A DNA stretch of 60,836 nt from Bacteroidaceae bacterium (GTDB lineage Bacteria; Bacteroidota; Bacteroidia; Bacteroidales; Bacteroidaceae), in the NCBI GenBank assembly GCA_017509605.1, contig JAFWPH010000029.1, forward strand, positions 1 through 60,836, given 5' to 3'. Under the pieces are notes generated by a model. It saw only the letters and a list, made by a program, of their open reading frames with translations, was not told where the DNA came from and ran no database searches. The position numbers and the translations under genes were made by a program. The number at the start of each line of letters is the position of its first letter. Position 1 is the stretch's first letter. Positions 16,951 through 25,843 of the stretch are shown here, piece by piece.

Positions 16951-18261
16951 ATGTATCTGACCAGACGTTTCTACATCACGTTCACGGCCATCATTCTCAT
17001 CATCGGCTTGGGCTATCTCTTTCCCTGGTGTTTCACCTTGGGGAAAGGATTGCTCGTTGCCTTTGCTGTATTGATTTTCACCGAGTTGGTCATGCTCTAT
17101 GCGGGAAAGCGGATGCACGCCTTCCGTACCTGCTCCGACCGGTTCTCCAACGGCGACGACAACGATGTGGCTATCCGTCTCGAAAGCAGTTACGCCTTTC
17201 CCGTCAGACTTGAGGTGATTGACGAGGCTCCCACAATCTTCCAGCGCAGGGACATCTCCTATAAGTTGTCGCTACGCAAGCTTGAGGGCAAGACCCTGCA
17301 CTACAAGCTGCGTCCCACCCAGCGTGGAATGTATGACTTCGGCCGTATCAGGGTGTTCGTTTCGACCGTCACGGGGATGATACAACGACGCTACACGCTC
17401 GGCCAGCCCATGGTGGTGAAGGTTTATCCCTCCTATCTCATGCTGCAGAAGTATGAGTTCATGGCCATCAGCGACTCCCTCACCGAGCAGGGTGTCAAGC
17501 GTGTGCGCCGTGTGGGCAACCACACCGAGTTCGAGCAGATCAAGGACTATGTGGCCGGTGATGACTTCCGTACCATCAACTGGAAAGCCAGCGCCCGTCG
17601 ACACCAACTGATGGTCAACGTCTATCAGGACGAGAAGTCGCAGCATATCTACAACGTCATCGACAGTGGTCGCATCATGCAGCAGACCTTCAATGGCATG
17701 ACCTTGCTCGACTACGCCATCAACGCGTCGCTCGTGCTCTCGTATATTGCGCTCAAGAAGTCTGACAAAGCAGGTATCCTGCCATTCTGCGAGAACGCCA
17801 ACACCATACTGCCCGCTGACAAGCGAGGGGACCAGATGCACCGTATACTGGAGATGCTCTACGCCCATCACACCGACTTCGGCGAGACAGACTATTCCGC
17901 GCTCTGTGTGGCCGTGAGACGGCATATCAGCAAACGCAGCCTGCTCATCATCTACACCAACTTCGACAGCCCAAACGCCATGGAACGGCAGTTGCCCTAC
18001 CTGCGTCAATTGGCACGACAGCACTGCCTGCTCGTCGTTTTCTTCAAGGACATGGAGACCAGCGACTACGTGAAAGTGAAACCATCGTCTGTGGAGGACT
18101 ACTACCGTCAGGTGATTGCCGAGAAATACCTTTACGAACAGCGCAAGATTGCATCCACCCTCATCAAGAACGGCATCCACACCCTGCTGACCGCTCCCGA
18201 GGCGTTGTCGGTGAATGTCATCAACAAGTACTTGGAACTGAAAACCAGAAATGTGATATAA
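16951..18261 (+). CDS. DUF58 (vWA-like) protein
   Basis: 436 residues. Two N-terminal membrane helices (FYITFTAIILIIGLGYLF; LLVAFAVLIFTELVM) are followed by a beta-rich domain. Next is the DUF58 core, VKRVRRVGNHTEFEQIKDYVAGDDFRTINWKASAR, which has the family RxYxxGDxxRxIxW pattern. The C-terminal vWA-like part starts at YNVIDSGR, where a DSGR replaces the usual MIDAS DxSxS. It is 33 bases after MoxR and is its likely client or partner. Confidence 0.92.
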   Translation: MYLTRRFYITFTAIILIIGLGYLFPWCFTLGKGLLVAFAVLIFTELVMLYAGKRMHAFRTCSDRFSNGDDNDVAIRLESSYAFPVRLEVIDEAPTIFQRRDISYKLSLRKLEGKTLHYKLRPTQRGMYDFGRIRVFVSTVTGMIQRRYTLGQPMVVKVYPSYLMLQKYEFMAISDSLTEQGVKRVRRVGNHTEFEQIKDYVAGDDFRTINWKASARRHQLMVNVYQDEKSQHIYNVIDSGRIMQQTFNGMTLLDYAINASLVLSYIALKKSDKAGILPFCENANTILPADKRGDQMHRILEMLYAHHTDFGETDYSALCVAVRRHISKRSLLIIYTNFDSPNAMERQLPYLRQLARQHCLLVVFFKDMETSDYVKVKPSSVEDYYRQVIAEKYLYEQRKIASTLIKNGIHTLLTAPEALSVNVINKYLELKTRNVI

Positions 18262-18307
18262 CTTTTCCCGTTTCTCCTATGTGGTTTTCTTGCTTATAAA
18301 TGTGCTT

Positions 18308-19243
18308 ATGAGAAGACTCATTACCTTATTGTTCGCAGCCCTGTTTTGCTTGTCTGGGCTGAATGCCAGACCCAAGCCAGTGAGGATTGTTATGGCCACC
18401 TACAACCTGCGCTACATCAACCGTGACGACTCCATCGCTGGGAACGGATGGACGCAAAGGTGTCCGTGGATGGCAAGACTGATCTATGCCCACGGTTTCG
18501 AGATTTTCGGCACTCAGGAAGGGTTTAAGCGTCAGTTGGAAGACCTCAAGACCCTGTTGCCCAACTACGACTACATAGGCCTGGGGCGTGAAGACGGCAA
18601 AGAGGCAGGCGAACATTCCGCCATCTTCTACCGCACCGACCTCTTCAAGGTCATTGACCATGGTGACTTCTGGCTCTCTGAGACGCCCGACCGTCCGTCC
18701 TTGGGATGGGACGCCGCCTGCATACGCATTTGCACCTGGGGGCATTTCAAGCACATCAAGAGTGGACAGGAGTTTCTTTTTTTCTCGCTTCACATGGATC
18801 ATGTGGGCAAACGGGCGCGTTCGGAATCGACGCGGTTGGTGATGGAGAAGATGAATGAGTTCGGTGACAAACTGCCGGCCATCCTGGTGGGTGACTTCAA
18901 CGTTGATCAGAACAGCGATGAGTACCGCGAAATCGTCGAATCGGGCGTGTTCAACGACGCCTACAAAGCGGCGAGGTTCCGCTATGCACCCAACGGCACC
19001 TTCAACGATTTCAAACCTGCGGGTTATACTTCAAGCCGCATCGACCACATTTTCCTCTCGCCATCCATCAAGGTGGACAAGTATGCCATCCTCACCGACA
19101 CTTACCGTACACGGCCCAAAGACCAGGTGGATCCACCTGTGAACCCCTACAGCATCAGGGTCCTTCCTTACATCTCCCGCACTCCCAGCGACCACTATCC
19201 TGTAAGGATAGAGGTGCTGTTGTCGGGCAAACGCAAGGATTAA
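18308..19243 (+). CDS. Secreted endonuclease/exonuclease/phosphatase-family protein
   Basis: About 311 residues from the ATG at 18308, which starts a clean signal peptide (MRRLITLLFAALFCLSGLNA). The fold is EEP: MATYNLRY, FGTQEGF (metal-binding Glu), LVGDFNVDQNS, and a C-terminal SRIDHIFLS and PSDHYPV supply the catalytic Asn, Asp and His residues. The substrate could be a nucleic acid, inositol phosphate or sphingomyelin-type lipid; the secreted location in Bacteroidetes favours a phosphodiesterase for scavenging. It ends the rightward operon before a bidirectional terminator. Confidence 0.9.
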   Translation: MRRLITLLFAALFCLSGLNARPKPVRIVMATYNLRYINRDDSIAGNGWTQRCPWMARLIYAHGFEIFGTQEGFKRQLEDLKTLLPNYDYIGLGREDGKEAGEHSAIFYRTDLFKVIDHGDFWLSETPDRPSLGWDAACIRICTWGHFKHIKSGQEFLFFSLHMDHVGKRARSESTRLVMEKMNEFGDKLPAILVGDFNVDQNSDEYREIVESGVFNDAYKAARFRYAPNGTFNDFKPAGYTSSRIDHIFLSPSIKVDKYAILTDTYRTRPKDQVDPPVNPYSIRVLPYISRTPSDHYPVRIEVLLSGKRKD

Positions 19244-19268
19244 TCAAGTATATTCCTGCTTTATACAT

Positions 19269-19312
19269 TTGGCGGCAATCTTCTTCAATGATGGGAGGAA
19301 GATTGCCGCCAA
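19269..19312. terminator. Bidirectional hairpin terminator
   Basis: TTGGCGGCAATCTTCTTC (19269-19286) pairs with 19295-19312 with one G-U pair. It lies between two convergent genes. Confidence 0.75.
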
Positions 19313-19331
19313 GAGTTAGTGTTTGTTCAGC

Positions 19332-22028
19332 CTATGGGATGAGTATCTTCTTCTTGTTCTTGATATAGATTCCCTTGGTGGTCGGCTGTGTCTTGATGCC
19401 GGAGAGCGTGTAATATGCGTCATCATCCGTCGATTTGGAGACGGAGGGTTGCAGGATGCCCGTGAGTTCTTCGTTGGTGAGAGAGAACAGTCCTAAGTTT
19501 GTGACGGTGATTTCGTCAGTAGATGATGGACGGGTCATGACCAGACCGTATTCGCCCCAACCGTCCTCGACATCGAAATAGAGGCATGCATCGGTGCCAA
19601 CGGGCACTTCGGTGTTGAGCAAGACGTTCCTCTTTCCTGTGAGTTTCTGAATTTTCACGCCCACGTTCAGTCCTGCTTCCCCTTCGGTGTGGAAGCACAG
19701 TTTGTAGGCGCCAGTAGTGAACTGAAGCGACCTGTAGGCATTCTGATTGCTGTTCGAGTTCTGCTCGTAGCCGAAACGCAACAGCGTGGTGCTGGAGTTC
19801 ATCATCCACCCGTGCTTTCTGGGCAGGTATTCCTCGGTCTCGATGCGCGGCATCCATTTCAGTGTGGTGTCGCAAGGCATGTCGAGGGAGTACTGCTTGA
19901 AGAAATCCCACATCACCTGTGATGAGTTGTTTGACTCGATGTTGTTGGTGAAGTCGTTGTGTCCCATCCCGTCAATCTCGTAGTAGATGTAGGGGAAGCT
20001 GTTGTCAAGAGCCTCATACACACTCTTGTCGTACTTGCCGGTGACCGTTGTCTTCACGGGAACGGGGTTGGCACCGATACGAGCCACCATCTCATCGACA
20101 ATCACGGGCATGAGTGAGTACTTCACGAAGTCGTCTTGCTTGCCGTGGATATGAAGGAAAGGCACTGGCCGCCAGCCTGTGTGACGGAAATGGAACTCGT
20201 TGAGTTGGAATCCGCTGATGGAGGCGAAGGCCGCGAAGACATCGCTGCAAGTGTTGGTCAGTGCGTAGGTCATCATGCCTCCGTTGGAGAAACCGCAGCA
20301 GTAGATGCGGTTGCGGTCGATGGTGTATTTCGAAGCCACATCCTCGATGACGGCTTTCAGAAAATCCACGTCAGGGTTATCCTCCCCCGAAGCGTCCCAT
20401 CCGTTCACTGTACCACCGAAGACGGGGAAATAAATGGGTTTGCCTTGTGGATAGACCACGATGAAACCTTCCTTGTCGGCGATCTCGTTGAATCGAGGAC
20501 TATTGTTCTCCATGACACCTCCGGCGCCATGAAGTGCCATGACCACGGGGCAGTCAGTCTTCACGCTTGCGGGAACGTACAGCCAGTACTTGCGAGTCTC
20601 GCCATTGACGGAAACGTTGACCGCCTTGTTAGCGGCGATGGTCTCTTTACTGAAGCGCCAGTAGTCGAAATCGAACATTGATTGTCCGCTGCCTTGGAAA
20701 GTGAAGTAGAGGTCAGTAGTGCCGGTGATGGCGGTCGTCAGGTCGAAAGCCACTTCCGTCCATTCATTGCCTGTGGGCGAGATGGTCACTTTGCCTTTGA
20801 TGGCTCCCGACTTGCTGCCCGTACGGATCAACAACATGCCTCTCTGGTTGCCCCTAACCCTTGCGCGGAAAGATTTGGCTCCCTCTGCTCCGAATTCCAC
20901 GCCACGTACCTTGATGTAGTCGGAGCTGCTGATGTTCGTGACATAGCATCCGTTGTAGTCACCCTCACAGAGCACGCCTTGGCTCTGGTTGATGGTCTCA
21001 GCCTCCTGACGCTCATAAGGATTTACGGTCTGAAGGGGTTCCACTCCCTTCGCTGTGAAGGAAATGGATGGTATGGTGCCGTCGGCATTGGGTGTGAACT
21101 CCTCCACGCAAGTGGAACGCTTGAATCCGCCGCCGCCAGGCAGCTTACCGTTGTGGTAGAACATGTAATGATGTCCTCGGAACTCCACACTTCCTCCATG
21201 GATGGTGAAGCTGCCGTCGGCCTGCCCCATTATCTTGCCTTGATATGTCCAGGGACCGGTGATTTTGTCGGCTGTGGAATATGCCCAGTGCTCAGGCACA
21301 CCTCCTGCGGCGTACTCAATGTAGTACTTGCCGCCGCGCTTGTAAACCCATGAGGCTTCCTCGAAGTTGGTTTTAGGGGTGCCATTGTCTTCATAGCCCT
21401 TGAAGGGTCCGAAAGCGCTCTCGTCCTTGGTCTTCACCTCTATCTCTCCACCCATAATTGACGTCATGTTCTTGGCCAGTCGGGTGTACCACAGCATGTT
21501 GTTGCCGTAGAAGAGGTAGGCTTGACCATTGTCGTCGATGAAGACTGTGGGGTCGATTTTGAACCAACCCTTGACCAGTGGTTTGTGGATGGGGTCACGA
21601 TATGGTCCTGCTGGCGAATCGGCCACAGCCACACCGATACCGGGATATGCCTCTCCCTTGATGGTGGCTGTGACGTACCAGTACCACTTGCCATTGCGTT
21701 CTATGCACTGGCTGGCCCAGCAGTCGTTGTCTTGTTTTGCCCATGAAGAGAAAGTCGCAGATGTGAGTGGAGTGCCTCGGTACGTCCAATTCACCATATC
21801 GACGGTGCTGTAGAGCAGCCAGTCCTTCATGGTGAAATAGCCATTGACGGTTTCGTTCTCGTCATGGTCCACAAACAGATAGAGTGTGTCGCCATGGACG
21901 TAAGGTGCGGGGTCAGGTGTGTATCGGTCGCAGATGATGGGGTTCTGCGCACTGGCACCGCAGGCCATTGCCAAAGAGAATGTGGCAATGATGAGTCGTA
22001 GGTGTTCCATCAATTTTGATTGTCTCAT
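19332..22028 (-). CDS. GH43-CBM6-CE1 multidomain xylan enzyme with surface tail
   Basis: 898 residues with a signal peptide (ATG at 22028, or 22010 giving MEHLRL). Residues ~30-340 are glycoside hydrolase family 43: YTPDPAPYV with the general-base Asp, WFKIDPTVFIDDNG, and NFEEASWVYKRGG with the acid Glu, typical of arabinofuranosidase/xylosidase. Residues ~350-480 are a CBM6-like carbohydrate-binding domain. Residues ~490-745 are a CE1/LpqC-like esterase with ALHGAGG, GFSNGGMMT (nucleophile Ser), HGKQDDFV and GMGHNDF. The end, KGIYIKNKKKILIP, is the shared surface tail. Cleaving arabinose and ferulate from arabinoxylan with one protein is the likely role. It is 33 bases downstream of the HD-domain gene. 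Confidence 0.9.
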   Translation of the reverse strand: MRQSKLMEHLRLIIATFSLAMACGASAQNPIICDRYTPDPAPYVHGDTLYLFVDHDENETVNGYFTMKDWLLYSTVDMVNWTYRGTPLTSATFSSWAKQDNDCWASQCIERNGKWYWYVTATIKGEAYPGIGVAVADSPAGPYRDPIHKPLVKGWFKIDPTVFIDDNGQAYLFYGNNMLWYTRLAKNMTSIMGGEIEVKTKDESAFGPFKGYEDNGTPKTNFEEASWVYKRGGKYYIEYAAGGVPEHWAYSTADKITGPWTYQGKIMGQADGSFTIHGGSVEFRGHHYMFYHNGKLPGGGGFKRSTCVEEFTPNADGTIPSISFTAKGVEPLQTVNPYERQEAETINQSQGVLCEGDYNGCYVTNISSSDYIKVRGVEFGAEGAKSFRARVRGNQRGMLLIRTGSKSGAIKGKVTISPTGNEWTEVAFDLTTAITGTTDLYFTFQGSGQSMFDFDYWRFSKETIAANKAVNVSVNGETRKYWLYVPASVKTDCPVVMALHGAGGVMENNSPRFNEIADKEGFIVVYPQGKPIYFPVFGGTVNGWDASGEDNPDVDFLKAVIEDVASKYTIDRNRIYCCGFSNGGMMTYALTNTCSDVFAAFASISGFQLNEFHFRHTGWRPVPFLHIHGKQDDFVKYSLMPVIVDEMVARIGANPVPVKTTVTGKYDKSVYEALDNSFPYIYYEIDGMGHNDFTNNIESNNSSQVMWDFFKQYSLDMPCDTTLKWMPRIETEEYLPRKHGWMMNSSTTLLRFGYEQNSNSNQNAYRSLQFTTGAYKLCFHTEGEAGLNVGVKIQKLTGKRNVLLNTEVPVGTDACLYFDVEDGWGEYGLVMTRPSSTDEITVTNLGLFSLTNEELTGILQPSVSKSTDDDAYYTLSGIKTQPTTKGIYIKNKKKILIP

Positions 22029-22061
22029 ACAGTATAATGTGTTAGTTTTTTGTTATCTACT

Positions 22062-22682
22062 TTAACTCCCCATTTGAATGATGTTGTAGATCTCATCGAT
22101 CATCCCTTGTGGAAGGGCGAACCTGATGTCGTCCACATCTGTTGTGATTGCCTGCAGGAAGTGGGGCAGTTCATTCTGGTAAACATCCTTCATGTGTGCA
22201 TTGGCCACGTTGCTGTGCTTGAAGGAATAGGAAATGTTGGCCAGACGGTCTGCCAGTTTCACAAATGGAGCGTATGGGGTCTCACGGATACCTTGGTAGT
22301 ATTTCTCCCCGGCGCGTTCGGCTCGGTTTCGTCCTTTGTCGTTGGTCAGAGCGTAGGCGATTTCAGCAGCCATCAATGCCTGTTCCTCGTCCATGTACCG
22401 CAGGGCATGGGCTTTCACGTCGTTGTAGGTCAGACGTGCGTCCTCGATGCTGTCATGATAGTAGGCACCGAAGAACAATGGTAGCACATCGTGTTCGTCA
22501 TCGCATACCTCATGGCCGTATTGATAGACCGAGTCCACCACCATGTCGAGGTGGAATCCGTAGGGATGGGTCTTGTCGTAGGTCTGGTTCACATGATCGT
22601 GCAACTGGTGGGCAGACTGCTTGATGGCTTCAATCGTTTCTGCGTACTTGGCTATGTACTCTTGGAATTCATTCTGGGTCAT
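22062..22682 (-). CDS. HD-domain phosphohydrolase, SpoT/MESH1-like
   Basis: 206 residues. The pattern Y.FHLDMV, then AYYHDSIEDARLTYNDV and later VKLADRLANISYS resembles the HD hydrolase domain of RelA/SpoT and small alarmone hydrolases. No synthetase, TGS or ACT domain follows, and the length fits a stand-alone hydrolase. A role in ppGpp breakdown is inferred; another nucleotide is possible. It sits 60 bases downstream of the alkD-like gene on the same strand. Confidence 0.72.
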   Translation of the reverse strand: MTQNEFQEYIAKYAETIEAIKQSAHQLHDHVNQTYDKTHPYGFHLDMVVDSVYQYGHEVCDDEHDVLPLFFGAYYHDSIEDARLTYNDVKAHALRYMDEEQALMAAEIAYALTNDKGRNRAERAGEKYYQGIRETPYAPFVKLADRLANISYSFKHSNVANAHMKDVYQNELPHFLQAITTDVDDIRFALPQGMIDEIYNIIQMGS

Positions 22683-22742
22683 AATCGTTGTCTTTGTTTT
22701 TCAACTCTTTTCTCAGTTAAGGGTAGGGTGGGGTGCTCAACG

Positions 22743-23492
22743 CTATCTTCTCATCCAGTACTTGCGTTCGTCATCGTCCATTTTCTCAATGGCATAGCGG
22801 AGGGAGGTGCGAGGCATCTCATGTGCGTGCTGCTGTAAAAACGCGCGCAATAAATCCATGCTGACATACTTGCCCATTTCGCGCAGCATCCATCCCACCG
22901 CCTTGTGCATGAGGTCGTGAGGGTGGTGGAGGTGCATCTCTGCATATCGCAGGCAATAACTTGGGTCGCCATCGCGTGAGGTGGTCCATGAGCAGACGAT
23001 GCTCATCCGCTTTTTCCATAGATTGTCGCTGTGGGCGAGTTCATCGAGCACTTGCAGTTTTGGTGTCGTGATAAGGGTTGGCAGCAACAGCCACCTGCCC
23101 AGGATCTTGGGGGCCGACAGATCCACCAGGTCCCAATTGTTGGCCTGGTGGGCATATTGCAGGTACATCCTCAGGATTTCGTCGCGGCGACGGATGGCGT
23201 CCTGGTTGTCGGCGAGTTTGGGTTTTGCCAGTCTTTCGAATTGACTGACGAGAATCAGCAGTCCGCACAGTCTCACCTCGTGCCAACGGCTCATCAGCAG
23301 GGTAGGTATCTCTTCCAAGGGTGTGTCCTGCGCTTGTTTCACGACCTCTCGTGTCTGAGGCACCTTCAGCCCCAGGAATTCATCACCCTCTCCGTATTCA
23401 CCTTCGCCAGTCTTGAAGAAGCCCATCAGCACTTGTCGCTGCGCCTCGTTGCGCATCGACTCCATCAACGCGATGATATCTTCTGCCAGCAT
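22743..23492 (-). CDS. DNA alkylation repair protein, AlkD-like
   Basis: 249 residues. The helical repeat sequence FFKTGEGEYGEGDEFLGLKVPQTREVVKQ, SRWHEVRLCGLLILVSQ, NNWDLVDLSAPKILG and HKAVGWMLREMGKY is characteristic of AlkD (HEAT-like DNA glycosylases removing 3-methyladenine and 7-methylguanine). It is cytoplasmic. The upstream region carries a -7 box inside a set of 81-bp tandem repeats. Confidence 0.93.
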   Translation of the reverse strand: MLAEDIIALMESMRNEAQRQVLMGFFKTGEGEYGEGDEFLGLKVPQTREVVKQAQDTPLEEIPTLLMSRWHEVRLCGLLILVSQFERLAKPKLADNQDAIRRRDEILRMYLQYAHQANNWDLVDLSAPKILGRWLLLPTLITTPKLQVLDELAHSDNLWKKRMSIVCSWTTSRDGDPSYCLRYAEMHLHHPHDLMHKAVGWMLREMGKYVSMDLLRAFLQQHAHEMPRTSLRYAIEKMDDDERKYWMRR

Positions 23493-23544
23493 CTTTTTCC
23501 GTTATTGCTTAGGGGTCAATATAACTCTTGTTCTATACTGTTGG

Positions 23545-23552
23545 CAAAGTTA
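23545..23552 (-). promoter_or_regulatory. -7 promoter box of the alkD-like gene
   Basis: TAACTTTG on the minus strand, ~50 bases before the alkD start. It lies at the junction of the first tandem-repeat unit. No exact TTTG was found at the -33 distance. Confidence 0.5.
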
Positions 23553-23726
23553 CGAAAAGTCGAGTGAAATAAAAAGGAAAACTTGTTTTTCTTTCATTTC
23601 CGAGACAGAGTAACTTCGGTAAAGCCAATGTTACGAAAAGTCGAGTGAAATAAAAAGGAAAACTTGTTTTTCTTTCATTTCCGAGACGGAGTAACTTCGG
23701 TAAAGCCATAGTTACGAAAATCGAGT
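23549..23726. repeat. 81-bp tandem repeat, two full copies plus a partial third
   Basis: Units start at 23549, 23630 and 23711 with GTTACGAAAA. The first two are almost identical over 81 bases; the third breaks off after ~15. Inside each unit an A-rich and T-rich pair of arms can form a stem. The 360-base spacer 23493-23852 holds no gene. A reading frame through the units on the minus strand exists only because 81 is a multiple of three. Confidence 0.9.
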
Positions 23727-23852
23727 GTGGAATGAAAAAAACTCCCTTATATTTTAGAAACCAAACAGATATCCAAGTTGTTTTTCGTCGGTTTGTGGAA
23801 AAGTTGAGGCCTGCGCCAGAAAACAATCAGAGCCGAATAAAAGGTTTGTCCC

Positions 23853-24650
23853 CTATGATTGCCGCATAGCGCGGATACTGGGATTTGTTCCTAAAGCAAA
23901 CTCCTTTTTAATCCATCTTGGAAAAAATAATGGAATGTTCTCAGGATAAGGGTCACTGCTCACTCCAGGATTGACCTCAACAACAAAATCTGGGGTAGCG
24001 TCTATCACATAATAAGGAGCATTCAGCGTTTTAAGTCTTTCCACTGCCTTAGCGACGACTTCTGGAATTATGCCGCTGCGATGGTAGGCATGGTGCTTGA
24101 TAATCCAATAGCGATCCTCTTGAAACATGGTCTGTTTAGGCATGAATTGCCTGACAATGTATGGCGGCTTCAAAGTTTCTCGTTCTTCTTTGTAGGCCTC
24201 CGCCAGCCTTTCTATACTCACATCCGGCCATACGGGTAAATCTTCCTCAGTATGACTTTCTGGGAACATGTATTTCAGCGACTTGACACTGCTGCGTACA
24301 AATGCCCGTTTCCAGCCAAGACTTTTTATGGTTGCAACTGTATTTCTGTTAAGTTCATACGTTACAAAAGACGGTATCGTTAAATCTTGTATCAACGGCA
24401 GATACACACTCATGTCGTTTGTGGCATGATAGTCTTGCCATCGCGATATGTAACGTGGATCAGTTGGGAAATCTTTCTCTTCACTGATCATATACGAGCG
24501 ATACAATAATTGTTCTGCTTCAGGATGAGGTGTGTCAGATACGCTGATTCCACATTTTCTCATCGCGTCCATCTCATTGAGCCACCCATTATGGAAATCC
24601 GGTGTACTTGGCTCGAAACATTCAGATTGGTATATGATTTGAAGATTCAT
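23853..24650 (-). CDS. ATP-grasp ligase of a lasso-like RiPP operon
   Basis: 265 residues from the ATG at 24650, whose ATGA overlaps the stop of the cyclase gene; this fixes the start. The C-terminal half has the ATP-grasp pattern: GWKRAFVRSSVKS (Lys/Arg nucleotide contacts, residues ~112-124), YIVRQFM (Arg167), DRYWIIKHHAY, and DFVVEVNPGVSSD (Glu225 and Asn227, metal binding). It most resembles the R2K ATP-grasp clade (DUF4343-like), predicted to join amino acids or peptides by amide bonds. Its place as third gene of a coupled set with a B2 peptidase and a lasso-type cyclase suggests that it modifies the same peptide. It could alternatively make a small-molecule amide. The domain is well supported, the reaction is not. 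Confidence 0.82.
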   Translation of the reverse strand: MNLQIIYQSECFEPSTPDFHNGWLNEMDAMRKCGISVSDTPHPEAEQLLYRSYMISEEKDFPTDPRYISRWQDYHATNDMSVYLPLIQDLTIPSFVTYELNRNTVATIKSLGWKRAFVRSSVKSLKYMFPESHTEEDLPVWPDVSIERLAEAYKEERETLKPPYIVRQFMPKQTMFQEDRYWIIKHHAYHRSGIIPEVVAKAVERLKTLNAPYYVIDATPDFVVEVNPGVSSDPYPENIPLFFPRWIKKEFALGTNPSIRAMRQS

Positions 24651-25843
24651 ATTTTTGTGTTGTTTTCTTCTGTACGAAACAGGGCATGAAGCCATGCTGC
24701 AACGCTTAATCGAGCGCCATAATCGATGTAAGCCTGAAATTCCATCTCAAAGACATTGCTCTCAAGGAAACGCTTCGTCTCGATAGGGGAGAAATAATGA
24801 TTGTTAGTAAGCGCGTATGCCTCCTCGAAGAGTTTTTTTGTAACGGGCTTCGCCATCTCCAATCCACTTAGACTCAGACCGAACATATCGGCAACATAAC
24901 AATATTGGCTCAATTCTCGTGGAAGAATATCCTTAAAATAGTTACGTGCCCACCATTTCGGCACATCCTCTTGCTCTCCCACACGTAAACTGGCAATTTG
25001 TTGAATAATGCCCATGTCAGAAAAAGGAGTGACTAACTTTATCCCTGCCGGAGCATAATACATGTCATTTTCCCCGCTTACTTCGAACTCATCACCAATA
25101 GCAAGTTTAAGGGTGGATTCCTTACCGACGGATTCCACAAACAGACTGTCGCCACCCTGGCCAGAGAAAACAGTTGTCACTCCCAAATCTCTGTATCTTT
25201 TCACTATAATTTGACTGATGTCGAAGTCTTTGAAAGCTACACCGTATGGTGTCTGGCACTTTGGGCAGTTCTCAATATGACTGTAGAAAGGATGCTCATC
25301 AATGTCTATCAGTTCTGCATGACTGGCATAATCTGCCATGACTTCTTGTACTCGTCGTTCTGTGCGAAATTCCCAGCGATTGCACGTGAAACCTATGGCT
25401 ACAAATGGTATTCCCAGTTCACGAAGCCATGCCATGATGATGCTTGAATCAAGTCCACCACTCAAATGTACTCCGACCTTCTCGCCACTGAACTTTGAGA
25501 AGTATTCCTCGACGGCAGACATTAAACTACTTCGACTGCATCCATTGACCAACGTAACGGGAGAATAGACAATTTCTGAGTCTTGTTTTTCGCTGTTCCA
25601 CTCATGGCCTGGCTCAATCACTGCAAAATGAGGGAAAACCAGCTGATTGCGGATTTGGTCTTTGTGCTCCACGTGAATGGCATACTGCTTTTCGTTCTCC
25701 AAAAAAGCGTTGATGTCGAAATCGCGCCACATACCCTCTTGCAGTTCCTTCCAGATGTCTTGTTGTTTCTTTTTTGTCTGAGTGTTGTAAAAAAGGAAAG
25801 AACGGTCGTAGTATTTAGGCCGAGTGATTACTTTATCATTCAT
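24647..25843 (-). CDS. Asparagine-synthetase-like cyclase (lasso 'C' protein)
   Basis: 398 residues from ATG 25843, which overlaps the B2 gene's TGA as ATGA. HLSGGLDSSIIMAWL (residues ~127-141) is the PP-loop of the Asn synthetase synthase domain, and VFSGQGGDSLF is the second nucleotide motif. In lasso-peptide pathways this domain adenylates an Asp/Glu side chain so that the N-terminal amine closes the ring. Only ~125 residues precede the PP-loop, so the glutaminase-like N-terminal domain of the usual 500-600-residue cyclases is reduced. A CPKC pair lies in an insertion near residue 220. It is translationally coupled to the peptidase upstream and the ATP-grasp gene downstream. Confidence 0.88.
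   Translation of the reverse strand: MNDKVITRPKYYDRSFLFYNTQTKKKQQDIWKELQEGMWRDFDINAFLENEKQYAIHVEHKDQIRNQLVFPHFAVIEPGHEWNSEKQDSEIVYSPVTLVNGCSRSSLMSAVEEYFSKFSGEKVGVHLSGGLDSSIIMAWLRELGIPFVAIGFTCNRWEFRTERRVQEVMADYASHAELIDIDEHPFYSHIENCPKCQTPYGVAFKDFDISQIIVKRYRDLGVTTVFSGQGGDSLFVESVGKESTLKLAIGDEFEVSGENDMYYAPAGIKLVTPFSDMGIIQQIASLRVGEQEDVPKWWARNYFKDILPRELSQYCYVADMFGLSLSGLEMAKPVTKKLFEEAYALTNNHYFSPIETKRFLESNVFEMEFQAYIDYGARLSVAAWLHALFRTEENNTKI

Noticed and set aside
15880..17118. 412-codon open frame on the minus strand
   Set aside because: It is antisense to the MoxR gene, which has all AAA+ motifs. The frame is His/Glu/Val-rich without any family pattern.
17272..18180. 302-codon minus-strand frame
   Set aside because: It lies antisense to the DUF58 gene with its clear signature; a shadow caused by codon bias.
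20136..21353. Two long plus-strand frames
   Set aside because: Both are antisense to the GH43-CBM6-CE1 gene.
23549..23726. CRISPR array
   Set aside because: The repeats are 81 bases and contiguous, without spacers, and no cas genes are present.
23533..23826. 97-codon minus-strand frame with 27-residue repeats
   Set aside because: It exists only because the tandem-repeat length is a multiple of three; there is no start context and the sequence is low-complexity.
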